Source: an uncultured Christensenellaceae bacterium
GTDB lineage: Bacteria; Bacillota; Clostridia; Christensenellales; Borkfalkiaceae
Reading direction: 5' to 3'
Length of the DNA: 64,000 nucleotides
NCBI GenBank assembly: GCA_910587005.1
Contig: CAJULB010000003.1
Location: 124,001-188,000 of the forward strand
The stretch's first letter is position 1, and the number at the start of each line of letters is the position of its first letter. Below are positions 38,726-46,539 of this stretch, piece after piece. The notes beneath the pieces are model-generated. The model did no database searches and was not told the DNA's origin. It saw only the letters and a list, made by a program, of their open reading frames with translations. Both the position numbers and the translations under genes were made by a program.

Positions 38726-39874
38726 ATGAGCAACAGAATAGTATTAAACGAAACAAGCTACCACGGCGCAGGCTGTATAAAGGAAATCGTCGGCGAGGTT
38801 GAAAGACGCGGACTTAAAAAAGCTTTTGTCTGCTCCGACCCCGACCTTGTAAAATTTAAGGTTACGGACAAAGTGCTTGATGTTTTAAAGGGCGCAAATT
38901 TTGCTTACGAGCTTTACAGTGAAATAAAGCCCAACCCCACGATTGAAAATGTACAGTGTGGTGTTGCGGCTTATAAGAAGAGTAAGGCGGATTATATTAT
39001 TGCAATCGGCGGCGGCTCTTCTATGGATACCGCAAAGGCTATAGGCATTATCATAAATAATCCCGAGTTCGAGGACGTGCGCTCGCTCGAAGGCGTTGCG
39101 CCCACGAAGAAGCCGAGCGTTCCCATTATAGCCGTTCCCACCACGGCTGGCACTGCTGCGGAAGTTACCATTAACTATGTAATTACCGATGCAGAGAAAA
39201 AGCGCAAGTTTGTCTGCGTTGACGTTCACGACATTCCCGTCGTTGCAATCGTTGACAGCGATATGATGAGTACAATGCCCAAGGGCTTGACAGCCGCAAC
39301 GGGGATGGACGCGCTTACGCACGCGATAGAGGGTTACATTACCAAAGGCGCGTGGGAAATGACGGATATGTTCCACTTAAAGGCGATTGAGATAATCGCA
39401 AAGTCCTTGCGCGGCGCGGTGAACGGCGAAAAGGCTGGCAGAGAGGGTATGGCGCTCGGTCAGTACATTGCGGGTATGGGCTTTTCCAACGTCGGGTTGG
39501 GAATAGTACACTCTATGGCTCACGCACTCGGCGCGGTTTACGATACGCCTCACGGCGTAGCAAATGCAATTTTACTTCCTACGGTTATGGCTTATAATGC
39601 AGAAGCGACGGGCGAAAAATACCGCGATATAGCAAAGGCAATGGGCGTTAAAAACGTTGATAAAATGACATTGACGGAAGCACGGAAAGCGGCTTGTGAT
39701 GCCGTTGCAAAACTTTCCAGAGACGTGGGTATTCCGCAGAACATTAAAGGTATAGTTAAAGAGGAAGATATAGATTTCCTCGCGCAATCCGCAATGGACG
39801 ACGCCTGCCGTCCCGGCAACCCCAAAAATCCCGATAAGGAAGATATTGTAAACCTGTACAAATCTTTGTTATAA
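38726..39874 (+). CDS. fucO: Lactaldehyde reductase (iron-dependent alcohol dehydrogenase)
   Basis: A 382-residue group III alcohol dehydrogenase that reduces L-lactaldehyde to (S)-1,2-propanediol with NADH, which recycles NAD under anaerobiosis. Visible motifs are the NAD-binding GGGSSMDTAKAIG, TTAGTAAEVT, the metal motif with ATGMDALTHAIEGY, and the His-rich GIVHSMAHALGAVYDTPHG. AGGGAG precedes the ATG. It is the last gene of the operon; a terminator follows at 39948. The symbol rests on family plus position next to rhaD. Confidence 0.93.
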   Translation: MSNRIVLNETSYHGAGCIKEIVGEVERRGLKKAFVCSDPDLVKFKVTDKVLDVLKGANFAYELYSEIKPNPTIENVQCGVAAYKKSKADYIIAIGGGSSMDTAKAIGIIINNPEFEDVRSLEGVAPTKKPSVPIIAVPTTAGTAAEVTINYVITDAEKKRKFVCVDVHDIPVVAIVDSDMMSTMPKGLTAATGMDALTHAIEGYITKGAWEMTDMFHLKAIEIIAKSLRGAVNGEKAGREGMALGQYIAGMGFSNVGLGIVHSMAHALGAVYDTPHGVANAILLPTVMAYNAEATGEKYRDIAKAMGVKNVDKMTLTEARKAACDAVAKLSRDVGIPQNIKGIVKEEDIDFLAQSAMDDACRPGNPKNPDKEDIVNLYKSLL

Positions 39875-39947
39875 TAAATTAATTTAAAACCGTTGCAGTT
39901 TTAACAGTCAGTCAAATAGCGTTCCAGCGTAATAATGTATAATTACA

Positions 39948-39973
39948 AATCCCGCGCATGAAAGCGCGGGATT
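39948..39973 (+). terminator. Terminator of the rhamnoside operon
   Basis: Arms AATCCCGCGC/GCGCGGGATT around ATGAAA, followed by AATTTTT. It lies 73 bp after fucO and closes the 28.7-kb operon. Confidence 0.9.
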
Positions 39974-39992
39974 AATTTTTGCATAAAAACTA

Positions 39993-40019
39993 AACCCCCG
40001 CGAAATTTTCGCGGGGGTT
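39993..40019 (-). terminator. Terminator of the NifU-like/GGGtGRT operon
   Basis: A perfect 12-bp stem (AACCCCCGCGAA and complement) with a 3-base loop. Read on the minus strand it is followed by TAGTTTTTAT, so it suits the convergent minus-strand operon ending at 40060. It may work in both directions. Confidence 0.85.
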
Positions 40020-40059
40020 CAATCTTGTTAATAGATTATAATTTACTATCTTGTATTTA

Positions 40060-41061
40060 TTACTTCGTCATAGCTTCTTGAACGGCAACCGCTACTGCAA
40101 CCGTTGCGCCGACCATAGGGTTGTTGCCCATGCCGATAAGTCCCATCATTTCAACGTGCGCGGGAACGGAGGAAGAGCCTGCGAACTGCGCGTCGGAATG
40201 CATACGTCCCATCGTGTCGGTCATACCGTAGCTGGACGGGCCGGCTGCCATATTGTCGGGGTGCAACGTTCTGCCAGTGCCGCCGCCCGACGCAACCGAG
40301 AAGTATTTAACGCCGTTTTCAACGCACCATTTTTTATAGGTGCCTGCAACGGGGTGCTGGAAGCGGGTGGGGTTGGTGGAGTTACCCGTAATAGAAACGG
40401 AAACGTGCTCCAACTTCATAATTGCAACGCCTTCGGGCACGTTATCAGCGCCGTAGCACTTAACCTTTGCTCTTGCGCCTTCCGAGAAAGCAACGCTGTC
40501 AACAACCTTTACCGTTTCGGTGTAGGGGTCGAACTGCGTTCTGCAATAAGTGAAGCCGTTAATTCTCGAAATAATATAAGCCGCGTCCTTGCCCAAACCG
40601 TTAAGGATAACTCTCAAAGGCTTAGTGCGGACTTTGTTTGCGTTTTCAGCAATCTTAATAGCGCCCTCTGCCGCCGCGAACGATTCGTGACCCGCGAGGA
40701 AGCAGAAGCAGTCGGTTTCTTCCGACAGCAGCATAGAGCCGAGGTTTCCGTGACCTTCGCCGACCTTTCTGTTTTCCGCAACCGAGCCGGGGATACAGAA
40801 GCTCTGCAAGCCTACGCCGATTTTAACGGCCGCGTCGCTTGCCTTTTTGCAGCCGCTCTTAATAGCGATAGCCGCGCCTACGGTGTAAGCCCAAACAGCG
40901 TTTTCAAAGCAGATAGGCTGTGTTCCGCGTACGATTTTATCAACGTCAATGCCCTTTTTAAGGGTGATATCTTTACATTCTTCAATAGATTTAATGCCGT
41001 ATTCCTTCAAAACGGAGAGAATTTTCTTTTCTCTTCTTTCATAACTTTCAAAAAGCGCCAT
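40060..41061 (-). CDS. GGGtGRT family protein, function unknown
   Basis: A 333-residue protein of the GGGtGRT family, named for the motif seen here at residues 259-265, followed by LHPDNMAAGPSSYGMTDTMG. It also has many Gly-rich loops (SGNSTN-like stretch, GLIGMGNNPMVGATVAVAVAV) and Cys residues at 51, 71, 89, 118 and 120. The family is widespread in anaerobes and usually sits beside an iron-sulfur scaffold-like gene, as it does here (1-bp overlap). Its biochemical role is not established to my knowledge; an iron-sulfur or redox link is inferred only from the neighbour. Confidence 0.92.
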   Translation of the reverse strand: MALFESYERREKKILSVLKEYGIKSIEECKDITLKKGIDVDKIVRGTQPICFENAVWAYTVGAAIAIKSGCKKASDAAVKIGVGLQSFCIPGSVAENRKVGEGHGNLGSMLLSEETDCFCFLAGHESFAAAEGAIKIAENANKVRTKPLRVILNGLGKDAAYIISRINGFTYCRTQFDPYTETVKVVDSVAFSEGARAKVKCYGADNVPEGVAIMKLEHVSVSITGNSTNPTRFQHPVAGTYKKWCVENGVKYFSVASGGGTGRTLHPDNMAAGPSSYGMTDTMGRMHSDAQFAGSSSVPAHVEMMGLIGMGNNPMVGATVAVAVAVQEAMTK

Positions 41062-41789
41062 TAGTCTTTAACCTCCTTGTCCGTTCTGGGGTCAATATGC
41101 TTAACGGCGCCGCTCTCGAACGAGTATCTGCCGTAAGTGCCGATTGCTTTTTCGTATGCTTCGTTGGGTGAAAGACCTTTCTTAATAAAGTCGGTCATTT
41201 TGCCCAAAGCAACAAATTTGTAACCGCAAATTTCATTGTTTTTGTCAAGCGCAAGCGCAATAACGTAGCCTTCTGCCATTTCAAGGTATCTTGCGCCCTT
41301 CAAAGCCGTGCCGTACATTGTGCCTACCTGCGAACGCAAGCCCTTGCCCAAGTCTTCAAGTCCCGCGCCGATGGGGAGTCCGTCCTCGGAGAACGCCGAC
41401 TGTGTTCTGCCGTATACGATTTGCAGGAACAGTTCGCGCATAGCGGTGTTAATCGCGTCGCACACAAGGTCTGTGTTCAAAGCCTCTAAAATCGTTTTAT
41501 GGGGCAGAATTTCCGCAGCCATAGCGGCGGAGTGGGTCATACCGGAACAACCTATGGTTTCAACCAAAGCTTCCTGAATTATACCGTCTTTGACGTTCAG
41601 CGTAAGCTTGCAGGCGCCCTGCTGAGGCGCGCACCAGCCGATTCCGTGCGTCAGACCTTTGATGTCCTTGATTTCCTTTGCCTGAATCCACTGCCCTTCT
41701 TCGGGAATGGGAGCGGGACCGTGTTCGAATCTTCCGGAAACGCCCTTGGCAACGCAAATCATATTTTCAATGTCTTTTGAATATTGCAT
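41061..41789 (-). CDS. NifU/IscU-like iron-sulfur scaffold family protein
   Basis: A 242-residue protein with the NifU-N-like pattern of three conserved Cys: Cys53 (GWCAPQQ), Cys60 (GACKLT) and Cys81 (TIGCSGMTHS). It is longer than classical IscU (about 130) because of a C-terminal extension of about 100 residues. GGAGG lies 7 bp upstream of the ATG on the minus strand (41797-41801). It forms a two-gene operon with the GGGtGRT gene. No cysteine desulfurase gene is in the window, so a role in general Fe-S assembly is not shown. Confidence 0.88.
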   Translation of the reverse strand: MQYSKDIENMICVAKGVSGRFEHGPAPIPEEGQWIQAKEIKDIKGLTHGIGWCAPQQGACKLTLNVKDGIIQEALVETIGCSGMTHSAAMAAEILPHKTILEALNTDLVCDAINTAMRELFLQIVYGRTQSAFSEDGLPIGAGLEDLGKGLRSQVGTMYGTALKGARYLEMAEGYVIALALDKNNEICGYKFVALGKMTDFIKKGLSPNEAYEKAIGTYGRYSFESGAVKHIDPRTDKEVKD

Positions 41790-41822
41790 TACTATTCCTC
41801 CAAATTTTTAATAACCTTAACT

Positions 41823-41851
41823 ATTATAACACGCATATTTTATTTAAGCAA
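41823..41851 (-). promoter_or_regulatory. Promoter of the NifU-like/GGGtGRT operon
   Basis: Read on the minus strand: TTGCTT (41851-41846), a 17-bp spacer, then a perfect TATAAT (41828-41823). It lies 34 bp upstream of the NifU-like ATG. The -35 is only a half match. Confidence 0.55.
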
Positions 41852-41903
41852 TATTAATTAGATAAAAAAATAACAAAAAATTTATCATAAGCCGCGTGAT
41901 TTT

Positions 41904-41934
41904 TTGTTTATCCGCGCCGAATTTGTTGTATAAT
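41904..41934 (+). promoter_or_regulatory. Promoter of mcsA-mcsB-clpC
   Basis: A perfect TATAAT (41929-41934) is preceded by TTGTTT (41904-41909) with a somewhat long 19-bp spacer. It lies 65 bp before the mcsA start. No convincing CtsR operator (tandem GGTCAAA heptads) or CIRCE element is seen. Confidence 0.55.
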
Positions 41935-41998
41935 TAAAGTGAACGGTAAAACACGTCAACGGCGGCGGTAAAAAACCGCGCTTATTTAAGGGGTGCCT

Positions 41999-42493
41999 AT
42001 GCTTTGTCAGCACTGCAAAAAAAATACTGCTACGTATAACCGCGTAGACGATATAAACGGCGAAGTGTTTAAAACGCACCTTTGCCAAAGCTGTTATTTA
42101 AAGCTTTTCGGCGGGCTTAATTCTTTAAATTCGGTCGGCGATATAAACGCGCTTTTGTTCGGCTCGCCCTCAAAACGCCGCAAAACCTGCCCTGTGTGCG
42201 GCACTACTTACGCCGATTACGAACAGACGGGGCTTTTGGGCTGCGCAAGCTGTTATGACGTTTTCAAGGAAGAGCTTCTTCCCGCAATCGACAGAATTCA
42301 CGGCAAAACACAGCACGTGGGCAAGCGCGGAACCAACAACGACGACCACGGTCTGTACCGCAGGCTTAAAGCCTTGCAGGAACAGCTTGAAGTTGCGCTC
42401 CGCAACAAACAGTACGTTGAAGCGGGCAGGCTTAACAAGCGCATTGACGAGATTACAAAGACTTTATACGGAGGCGGAAATGGCAACGGATAA
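41999..42493 (+). CDS. mcsA: McsA, activator of protein arginine kinase
   Basis: A 164-residue zinc protein with CxxC pairs at the N-terminus (CQHC, then CQSC) and in the middle (CPVCG, then CASC), and a C-terminal UVR-type coiled segment (LKALQEQLEVALRNKQYVEA). It activates McsB and helps target proteins to ClpCP. The ATG at 41999 is preferred to a GTG six bases upstream because AAGGGG (41988-41993) is correctly spaced and family members start MLCQ. It overlaps mcsB by 14 bp. Confidence 0.93.
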   Translation: MLCQHCKKNTATYNRVDDINGEVFKTHLCQSCYLKLFGGLNSLNSVGDINALLFGSPSKRRKTCPVCGTTYADYEQTGLLGCASCYDVFKEELLPAIDRIHGKTQHVGKRGTNNDDHGLYRRLKALQEQLEVALRNKQYVEAGRLNKRIDEITKTLYGGGNGNG

Positions 42494-43511
42494 CGTTTCA
42501 AAGACGGTTGTTTCAACCCGCGTGCGCCTTGCAAGGAATTTAGAGGGCTATCCGTTTCCTTCGCACTTAAAGGACGAAAAGCAGGCAAAGGAAATTATCC
42601 GCCTTGTATCCTCGGGGCTTTCGCGCGTGGACGGCTTCACCCGGCCCGACGAGTTCAAGCTTTATTATATGGACGGAATTTCCGAAGAGGAAGCGCTTTC
42701 CTTAAAGGAAAACCACCTTATAAGCCCTAATTTAATTAAAAACCGAAGATATTCCGCCGCGCTTATCAACAGCGACAAAAGCATATCCATAATGATAAAC
42801 GAGGAAGACCACCTGCGCGAACAGTGCATAGTAAACGGGCTTGAACTCCGCCCCGCATACGAGGCAATGTCCAAAATAGACGCAAGAATTTCGTCCTCTA
42901 TGAAGTTTGCTTTCGACGAGCAGTTCGGCTATTTAACCGCCTGCCCCACAAACCTCGGCACGGGGCTTCGCGCTTCGGTAATGTTCTTTCTGCCTGCGCT
43001 GACTATAAACGGAATTATGCCAAAAATAATACGCAGTATTTCCCGTCTTGGACTAACCGTGCGCGGTATATACGGCGAGGGAAGCGAGGCGGAAGGGTAT
43101 ATGTACCAGATAAGCAACGAGGTCACTCTCGGTGTTTCCGAGGAGGAAATTTTATCCTCCGTGGAGGACGTGGTCAAAAAGGTCTGCGCGCTTGAAGAGA
43201 ACGAGCGCAACGTTTTAAAGGGGGGAGCGTCTTCGCTGGAATTGCGCGATAACTGTATGCGCTCTTACGGCATACTTACCAACTGCGCAAAGCTGTCCAC
43301 AAGCGAGCTTATCAAGCTTGCGGCAAACGTAAAGCTGGGCGCGTGCCTCGGCTGGATAAAGCTTGACGACGTTTCGCTTATAGACGATTTAACCGTTAAA
43401 ATGCGCCCGTCAAACATTACCGCGGCGGCGCAAAGACAGCTTACGCCTGTTGAGCGCGACGTTTACCGCGCGGAAGCGGTAGGCAAATATTTAAAAAAGA
43501 TAATAACCTAA
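42480..43511 (+). CDS. mcsB: Protein arginine kinase McsB
   Basis: A 343-residue ATP:guanido phosphotransferase-type kinase that phosphorylates arginines on proteins to mark them for ClpC-ClpP. Motifs: STRVRLARNLEGYPFP near the start, the phosphagen-kinase region CPTNLGTGLRASV with its catalytic Cys, and the C-terminal RDVYRA, which matches the RDxxRA phospho-arginine allosteric site. Phosphagen-kinase N-terminal domains are absent, as expected. GGAGGCGG lies just before the ATG, inside mcsA. Confidence 0.95.
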   Translation: MATDNVSKTVVSTRVRLARNLEGYPFPSHLKDEKQAKEIIRLVSSGLSRVDGFTRPDEFKLYYMDGISEEEALSLKENHLISPNLIKNRRYSAALINSDKSISIMINEEDHLREQCIVNGLELRPAYEAMSKIDARISSSMKFAFDEQFGYLTACPTNLGTGLRASVMFFLPALTINGIMPKIIRSISRLGLTVRGIYGEGSEAEGYMYQISNEVTLGVSEEEILSSVEDVVKKVCALEENERNVLKGGASSLELRDNCMRSYGILTNCAKLSTSELIKLAANVKLGACLGWIKLDDVSLIDDLTVKMRPSNITAAAQRQLTPVERDVYRAEAVGKYLKKIIT

Positions 43512-43530
43512 AACACATATTTATAAAGCG

Positions 43531-43557
43531 TCATGCTGAGGCTTGCCGAAGCATCTG
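43531..43557 (+). repeat. Single arm of the GTCAT-CTGAG repeat family
   Basis: A 27-bp copy beginning GTCATGCTGAGGCTTGCCGA and ending AGCATCT, in the 116-bp mcsB-clpC gap. It resembles one terminal inverted repeat of the element at 49478-49609. No second arm is seen here. Confidence 0.75.
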
Positions 43558-43627
43558 ATTGCCTTATGGCTTAACCCAAAAATACGCAAAACTCAACCAT
43601 ATTACGGGGGTAATTTAAAAACAGACT

Positions 43628-46159
43628 ATGAATTTCAATAAATTTACCGATAATTTACAGCAAGTAATTTCTGTCGCGGAAGAAGCGGCGAAAATTTACG
43701 GAAGCAGCTATATAGGCAGCGAGCATATCGTTTTTGCAATGCTTAACTGCCCCGACTGCACGGCATACAAAGTGCTTACCGCATGCGACGTTGTAGAATC
43801 CGCCTACCGCGAATATTTTCAGCGTTCGATTGACAAACGCTCGAATATTACGGGCTATACCCCGCGCACAAAGCATATGATAGAGCGCGCTTTGGAGCTT
43901 TCTATCGACATCAACGGCGAAGATTCCCTTGCGGGAACCGAGCATATGCTGCTTGCCGTTATGTCCTCTAACGACTGCCTTGCAATGCGCATACTTTACG
44001 CTCTGGGCATAAATATCGCGGTGCTTGCGGGCAAATTAGACCTTGTTATAAACGGCGGAGCGGCCGAGCTTATTCAGGAAGAGGAAGCGGACGACCCGTT
44101 TAAAAGCTTTACGGAAAATTTGTTTAATTCACCGCACGCGTCAAGCGGTTCCGCGGCTAAAAAAACAAAGGAAAACCGCACTTCAAGCCCGCTTGATAAA
44201 TCAGTTTTGCAGTACGGCTCGGACCTCACCCAAAAAGCGCGCGAAGGCAAAATAGACCCCGTAATCGGCAGAAAAAAGGAAATTGACAAGATAATTCAGG
44301 TGCTTTCCCGCCGAACCAAAAACAACCCCGTATTAATCGGCGAACCCGGCGTAGGCAAAAGCGCGGTTGTGGAAGGGCTTGCACAGGCGATTGTAAAGAA
44401 CGAAGTGCCCGACCTTCTCAAAAACAAAGTCGTTTTCTCGCTGGATTTGGCGGGAATGGTTGCGGGCGCAAAGTACCGCGGCGACTTTGAAGAAAGGCTT
44501 AAAAACGCGATAGATTCCATAAAACGCAACGGCAACGTAATTTTGTTTATAGACGAAATTCACCAGATAGTCGGCGCAGGCTCTACTTCCGAGGGAAATA
44601 TGGACGCCGCAAACATTTTAAAGCCCATGCTTGCCCGCGGTGAACTGCAAACGGTCGGCGCGACCACTTTGGAAGAATACAGAAAGTATATCGAAAAGGA
44701 TTCCGCGCTTGAACGCCGTTTCACGCCCGTGCAGGTGGAAGAGCCGAGCGTTGAAGATACGGTTGAAATTCTCCGCGGTTTGCGCGACAAGTACGAAGCC
44801 CACCACAAGGTCGTAATAACCGACGAGGCGATTATTGCCGCGGCGACCCTTTCCGACAGATATATAACGGACAGATTTTTGCCCGACAAGGCAATCGATT
44901 TGATTGACGAGGCGGCTTCCCGCGCGCGCTTAAACGCAATGAACAGCCCCGACGAGGTTAAAGAGCTTGAAGAAAAGTTAAAGCGTTTGAACCTTGAAAA
45001 GAACAAGGCGGCTAAGGGTGAAAATTACTCGCAGGCGCAAAAGCTTGTCACCGAAATAAACGAAATTCAGGAACAAATCAAAAAACTCACTTCCGAATGG
45101 AAGGGCGAAAAGCAGACCACCGCGCCCAATATCGGCAGTAACGAAATCGCGGATATAGTCAGCGGCTGGACGGGCGTGCCCGTAATCAAGCTCACCGAAC
45201 AGGAAAGCGAAAAGCTTCTGCATCTTGAAGAAAACCTTCATAAGCGCATAATAGGACAGGACGAGGCCGTTACAGCCGTTTCCAAAGCAATCCGCCGCGC
45301 CCGCGCGGGACTTAACGAACCCGATAAGCCCATAGGCTCGTTCATTTTCGTGGGACCTACGGGCGTAGGTAAAACCGACCTTGCAAAAGCGCTTGCCGAA
45401 ACTATGTTCGGCGACGAAAAGCTTATGATAAGGGTAGATATGTCCGAGTTTATGGAAAAGCATTCGGTTTCCAAGCTTATCGGCGCGCCTCCGGGATATA
45501 TCGGTTACGACGATAACAACGGCGGTCAGCTTACCGAAAAAGTCCGCCGTAAGCCCTATTCAGTCGTTCTTTTCGACGAGGTTGAAAAAGCCCACCCCGA
45601 CGTATTCAACGTTTTACTGCAAATTCTCGACGACGGAAGGCTTACCGACAGCAAGGGCAGGGTAATTAACTTCAAAAATACCATAATAATAATGACGTCC
45701 AACGTCGGCGCAAGCCGTATAAAAAAGATGTCAAACTTCGGTTTTTCCTCGGGCGACGAAACGGATACCGGCTACGAGAAAATGAAAGACGATATAAACG
45801 AAGCGCTTAAAGAGCAGTTTAAGCCCGAATTTTTGAACCGCCTTGACGAAATTATCATTTTCCGCAAGCTGACCAAGGAGGAGGCGGGCAAAATCTGCTA
45901 TAAGATTATAGACGGACTTTCCGAAAGGCTTAAAAACAAAAATATCAGCCTTGTAATATCCGACGAGGCTATGGATAAAATTCTGGACGAGGGCTACAAC
46001 GATATGTTCGGCGCGCGCCCGCTTAAAAGGGTGGTGCAAAAGCGCATTGAAGACAGACTTTCGGACGAAATTCTCGCGGGGCATATTCTCGACGACGAAA
46101 CCGTGACCGTCACCGTAGCGGACGGCGAGTTTGTTTTCAAATCCGAAAAGAATAATTAA
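43628..46159 (+). CDS. clpC: ClpC-type AAA+ unfoldase
   Basis: An 843-residue Hsp100 unfoldase. It has an N domain of two Clp repeats (about 1-145), AAA-1 with Walker A GEPGVGKS and Walker B VILFIDEIHQ, and a middle domain with a coiled segment (LEEKLKRLNLEKNKAAKGEN) characteristic of ClpC. AAA-2 follows, with Walker A GPTGVGKT, a DEVEKAH segment, and the C-terminal sensor-2/ClpP-binding region. It unfolds arginine-phosphorylated proteins for ClpP, in line with the adjacent mcsA and mcsB. The nearest SD-like GGGGG lies about 16 bp upstream of the ATG, which is long. Confidence 0.95.
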   Translation: MNFNKFTDNLQQVISVAEEAAKIYGSSYIGSEHIVFAMLNCPDCTAYKVLTACDVVESAYREYFQRSIDKRSNITGYTPRTKHMIERALELSIDINGEDSLAGTEHMLLAVMSSNDCLAMRILYALGINIAVLAGKLDLVINGGAAELIQEEEADDPFKSFTENLFNSPHASSGSAAKKTKENRTSSPLDKSVLQYGSDLTQKAREGKIDPVIGRKKEIDKIIQVLSRRTKNNPVLIGEPGVGKSAVVEGLAQAIVKNEVPDLLKNKVVFSLDLAGMVAGAKYRGDFEERLKNAIDSIKRNGNVILFIDEIHQIVGAGSTSEGNMDAANILKPMLARGELQTVGATTLEEYRKYIEKDSALERRFTPVQVEEPSVEDTVEILRGLRDKYEAHHKVVITDEAIIAAATLSDRYITDRFLPDKAIDLIDEAASRARLNAMNSPDEVKELEEKLKRLNLEKNKAAKGENYSQAQKLVTEINEIQEQIKKLTSEWKGEKQTTAPNIGSNEIADIVSGWTGVPVIKLTEQESEKLLHLEENLHKRIIGQDEAVTAVSKAIRRARAGLNEPDKPIGSFIFVGPTGVGKTDLAKALAETMFGDEKLMIRVDMSEFMEKHSVSKLIGAPPGYIGYDDNNGGQLTEKVRRKPYSVVLFDEVEKAHPDVFNVLLQILDDGRLTDSKGRVINFKNTIIIMTSNVGASRIKKMSNFGFSSGDETDTGYEKMKDDINEALKEQFKPEFLNRLDEIIIFRKLTKEEAGKICYKIIDGLSERLKNKNISLVISDEAMDKILDEGYNDMFGARPLKRVVQKRIEDRLSDEILAGHILDDETVTVTVADGEFVFKSEKNN

Positions 46160-46193
46160 TTGTATAATTTTCAGCCTTTGTTTAGTACTGTAT

Positions 46194-46220
46194 GTCATTC
46201 TGAGCGTAAGCGAAGAATCC
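46194..46220 (+). repeat. Single arm of the GTCAT-CTGAG repeat family
   Basis: GTCATTCTGAGCGTAAGCGA followed by AGAATCC, 34 bp after clpC. It matches the reverse complement of the right end of the element at 49478-49609 almost exactly. Confidence 0.75.
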
Positions 46221-46234
46221 GATTTTAAAAAAAT

Positions 46235-46267
46235 AAGCGGAGGGCGCGGGCAACGCGCCCTCCGCTT
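46235..46267. terminator. Strong hairpin after clpC
   Basis: A 14-bp perfect stem (AAGCGGAGGGCGCG and complement) with a GGCAA loop. The T-run is weak on the plus side, but a run of A lies just upstream (T on the minus strand). It is the only stem between clpC and the pflA promoter and is the probable clpC terminator. Confidence 0.65.
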
Positions 46268-46367
46268 CTGCTAATTTAAGCGTCTGTAAATAGCGCCAGA
46301 AAATTCTTTTCACACTATATCTTGTATTTTGACAAAAATTTTCAGTACAATATTTTGTGTTCAGCCG

Positions 46368-46396
46368 TTGACAAACGCAGTTACTGCTGTTATAAT
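46368..46396 (+). promoter_or_regulatory. Consensus sigma-A promoter of the pfl operon
   Basis: A perfect TTGACA (46368-46373) and a perfect TATAAT (46391-46396) with a 17-bp spacer. It is the best promoter in the window and starts transcription just upstream of the riboswitch. Confidence 0.9.
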
Positions 46397-46402
46397 AGCT
46401 TT

Positions 46403-46505
46403 ACAAGTCAGGGGTTGTGCGGCGACTGACGAATGTTTGCGAATTAACGCAAGGAAGCCGCGTAACGCAAAACGTCGTTCGTCTGGGCTATTTTTTTGAT
46501 AGCCC
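46403..46505 (+). ncRNA. ZTP (pfl motif) riboswitch upstream of pflA
   Basis: The leader reads, in order, AGTCAGGGGTTGTGCGGC, GACTGACGAA, GGAAGCCGCG and finally TTCGTCTGGGCTA. This matches the pfl/ZTP aptamer layout: a GGGTTGTG-type 5' stem, the GACTGGCGAA-like box, a GGAAGC-like internal segment, and the conserved CTGGGC near the 3' end. GACGAA (46428-46433) pairs with TTCGTC (46478-46483). A run of seven T follows CTGGGCTA, and GGGCTA (46485-46490) can also pair with TAGCCC (46500-46505), which suggests control by transcription termination. ZTP signals a shortage of 10-formyl-tetrahydrofolate, which fits formate production by the genes downstream. Confidence 0.75.
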
Positions 46506-46539
46506 GTTTATATTTTATCGGAAAAATTCGGGGTGAAAA

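Noticed and set aside
40051..41064. A 337-codon open frame on the plus strand opposite the GGGtGRT gene
   Set aside because: It mirrors the minus-strand gene almost exactly, and its composition (Arg, Asn and Phe-rich) is that of an antisense shadow. It has no ribosome-binding site or known motif.
41945..41961. Possible CtsR site upstream of mcsA (GGTAAAA and CGTCAAC close together)
   Set aside because: Both heptads deviate from GGTCAAA and the spacing is 2 rather than 3 bases. Too weak to call an operator.
43607..43628. Alternative start for clpC closer to the GGGGG tract
   Set aside because: No in-frame start codon lies nearer to the tract, and the N-terminal sequence from 43628 fits ClpC (MNFNKFTDNLQQV).
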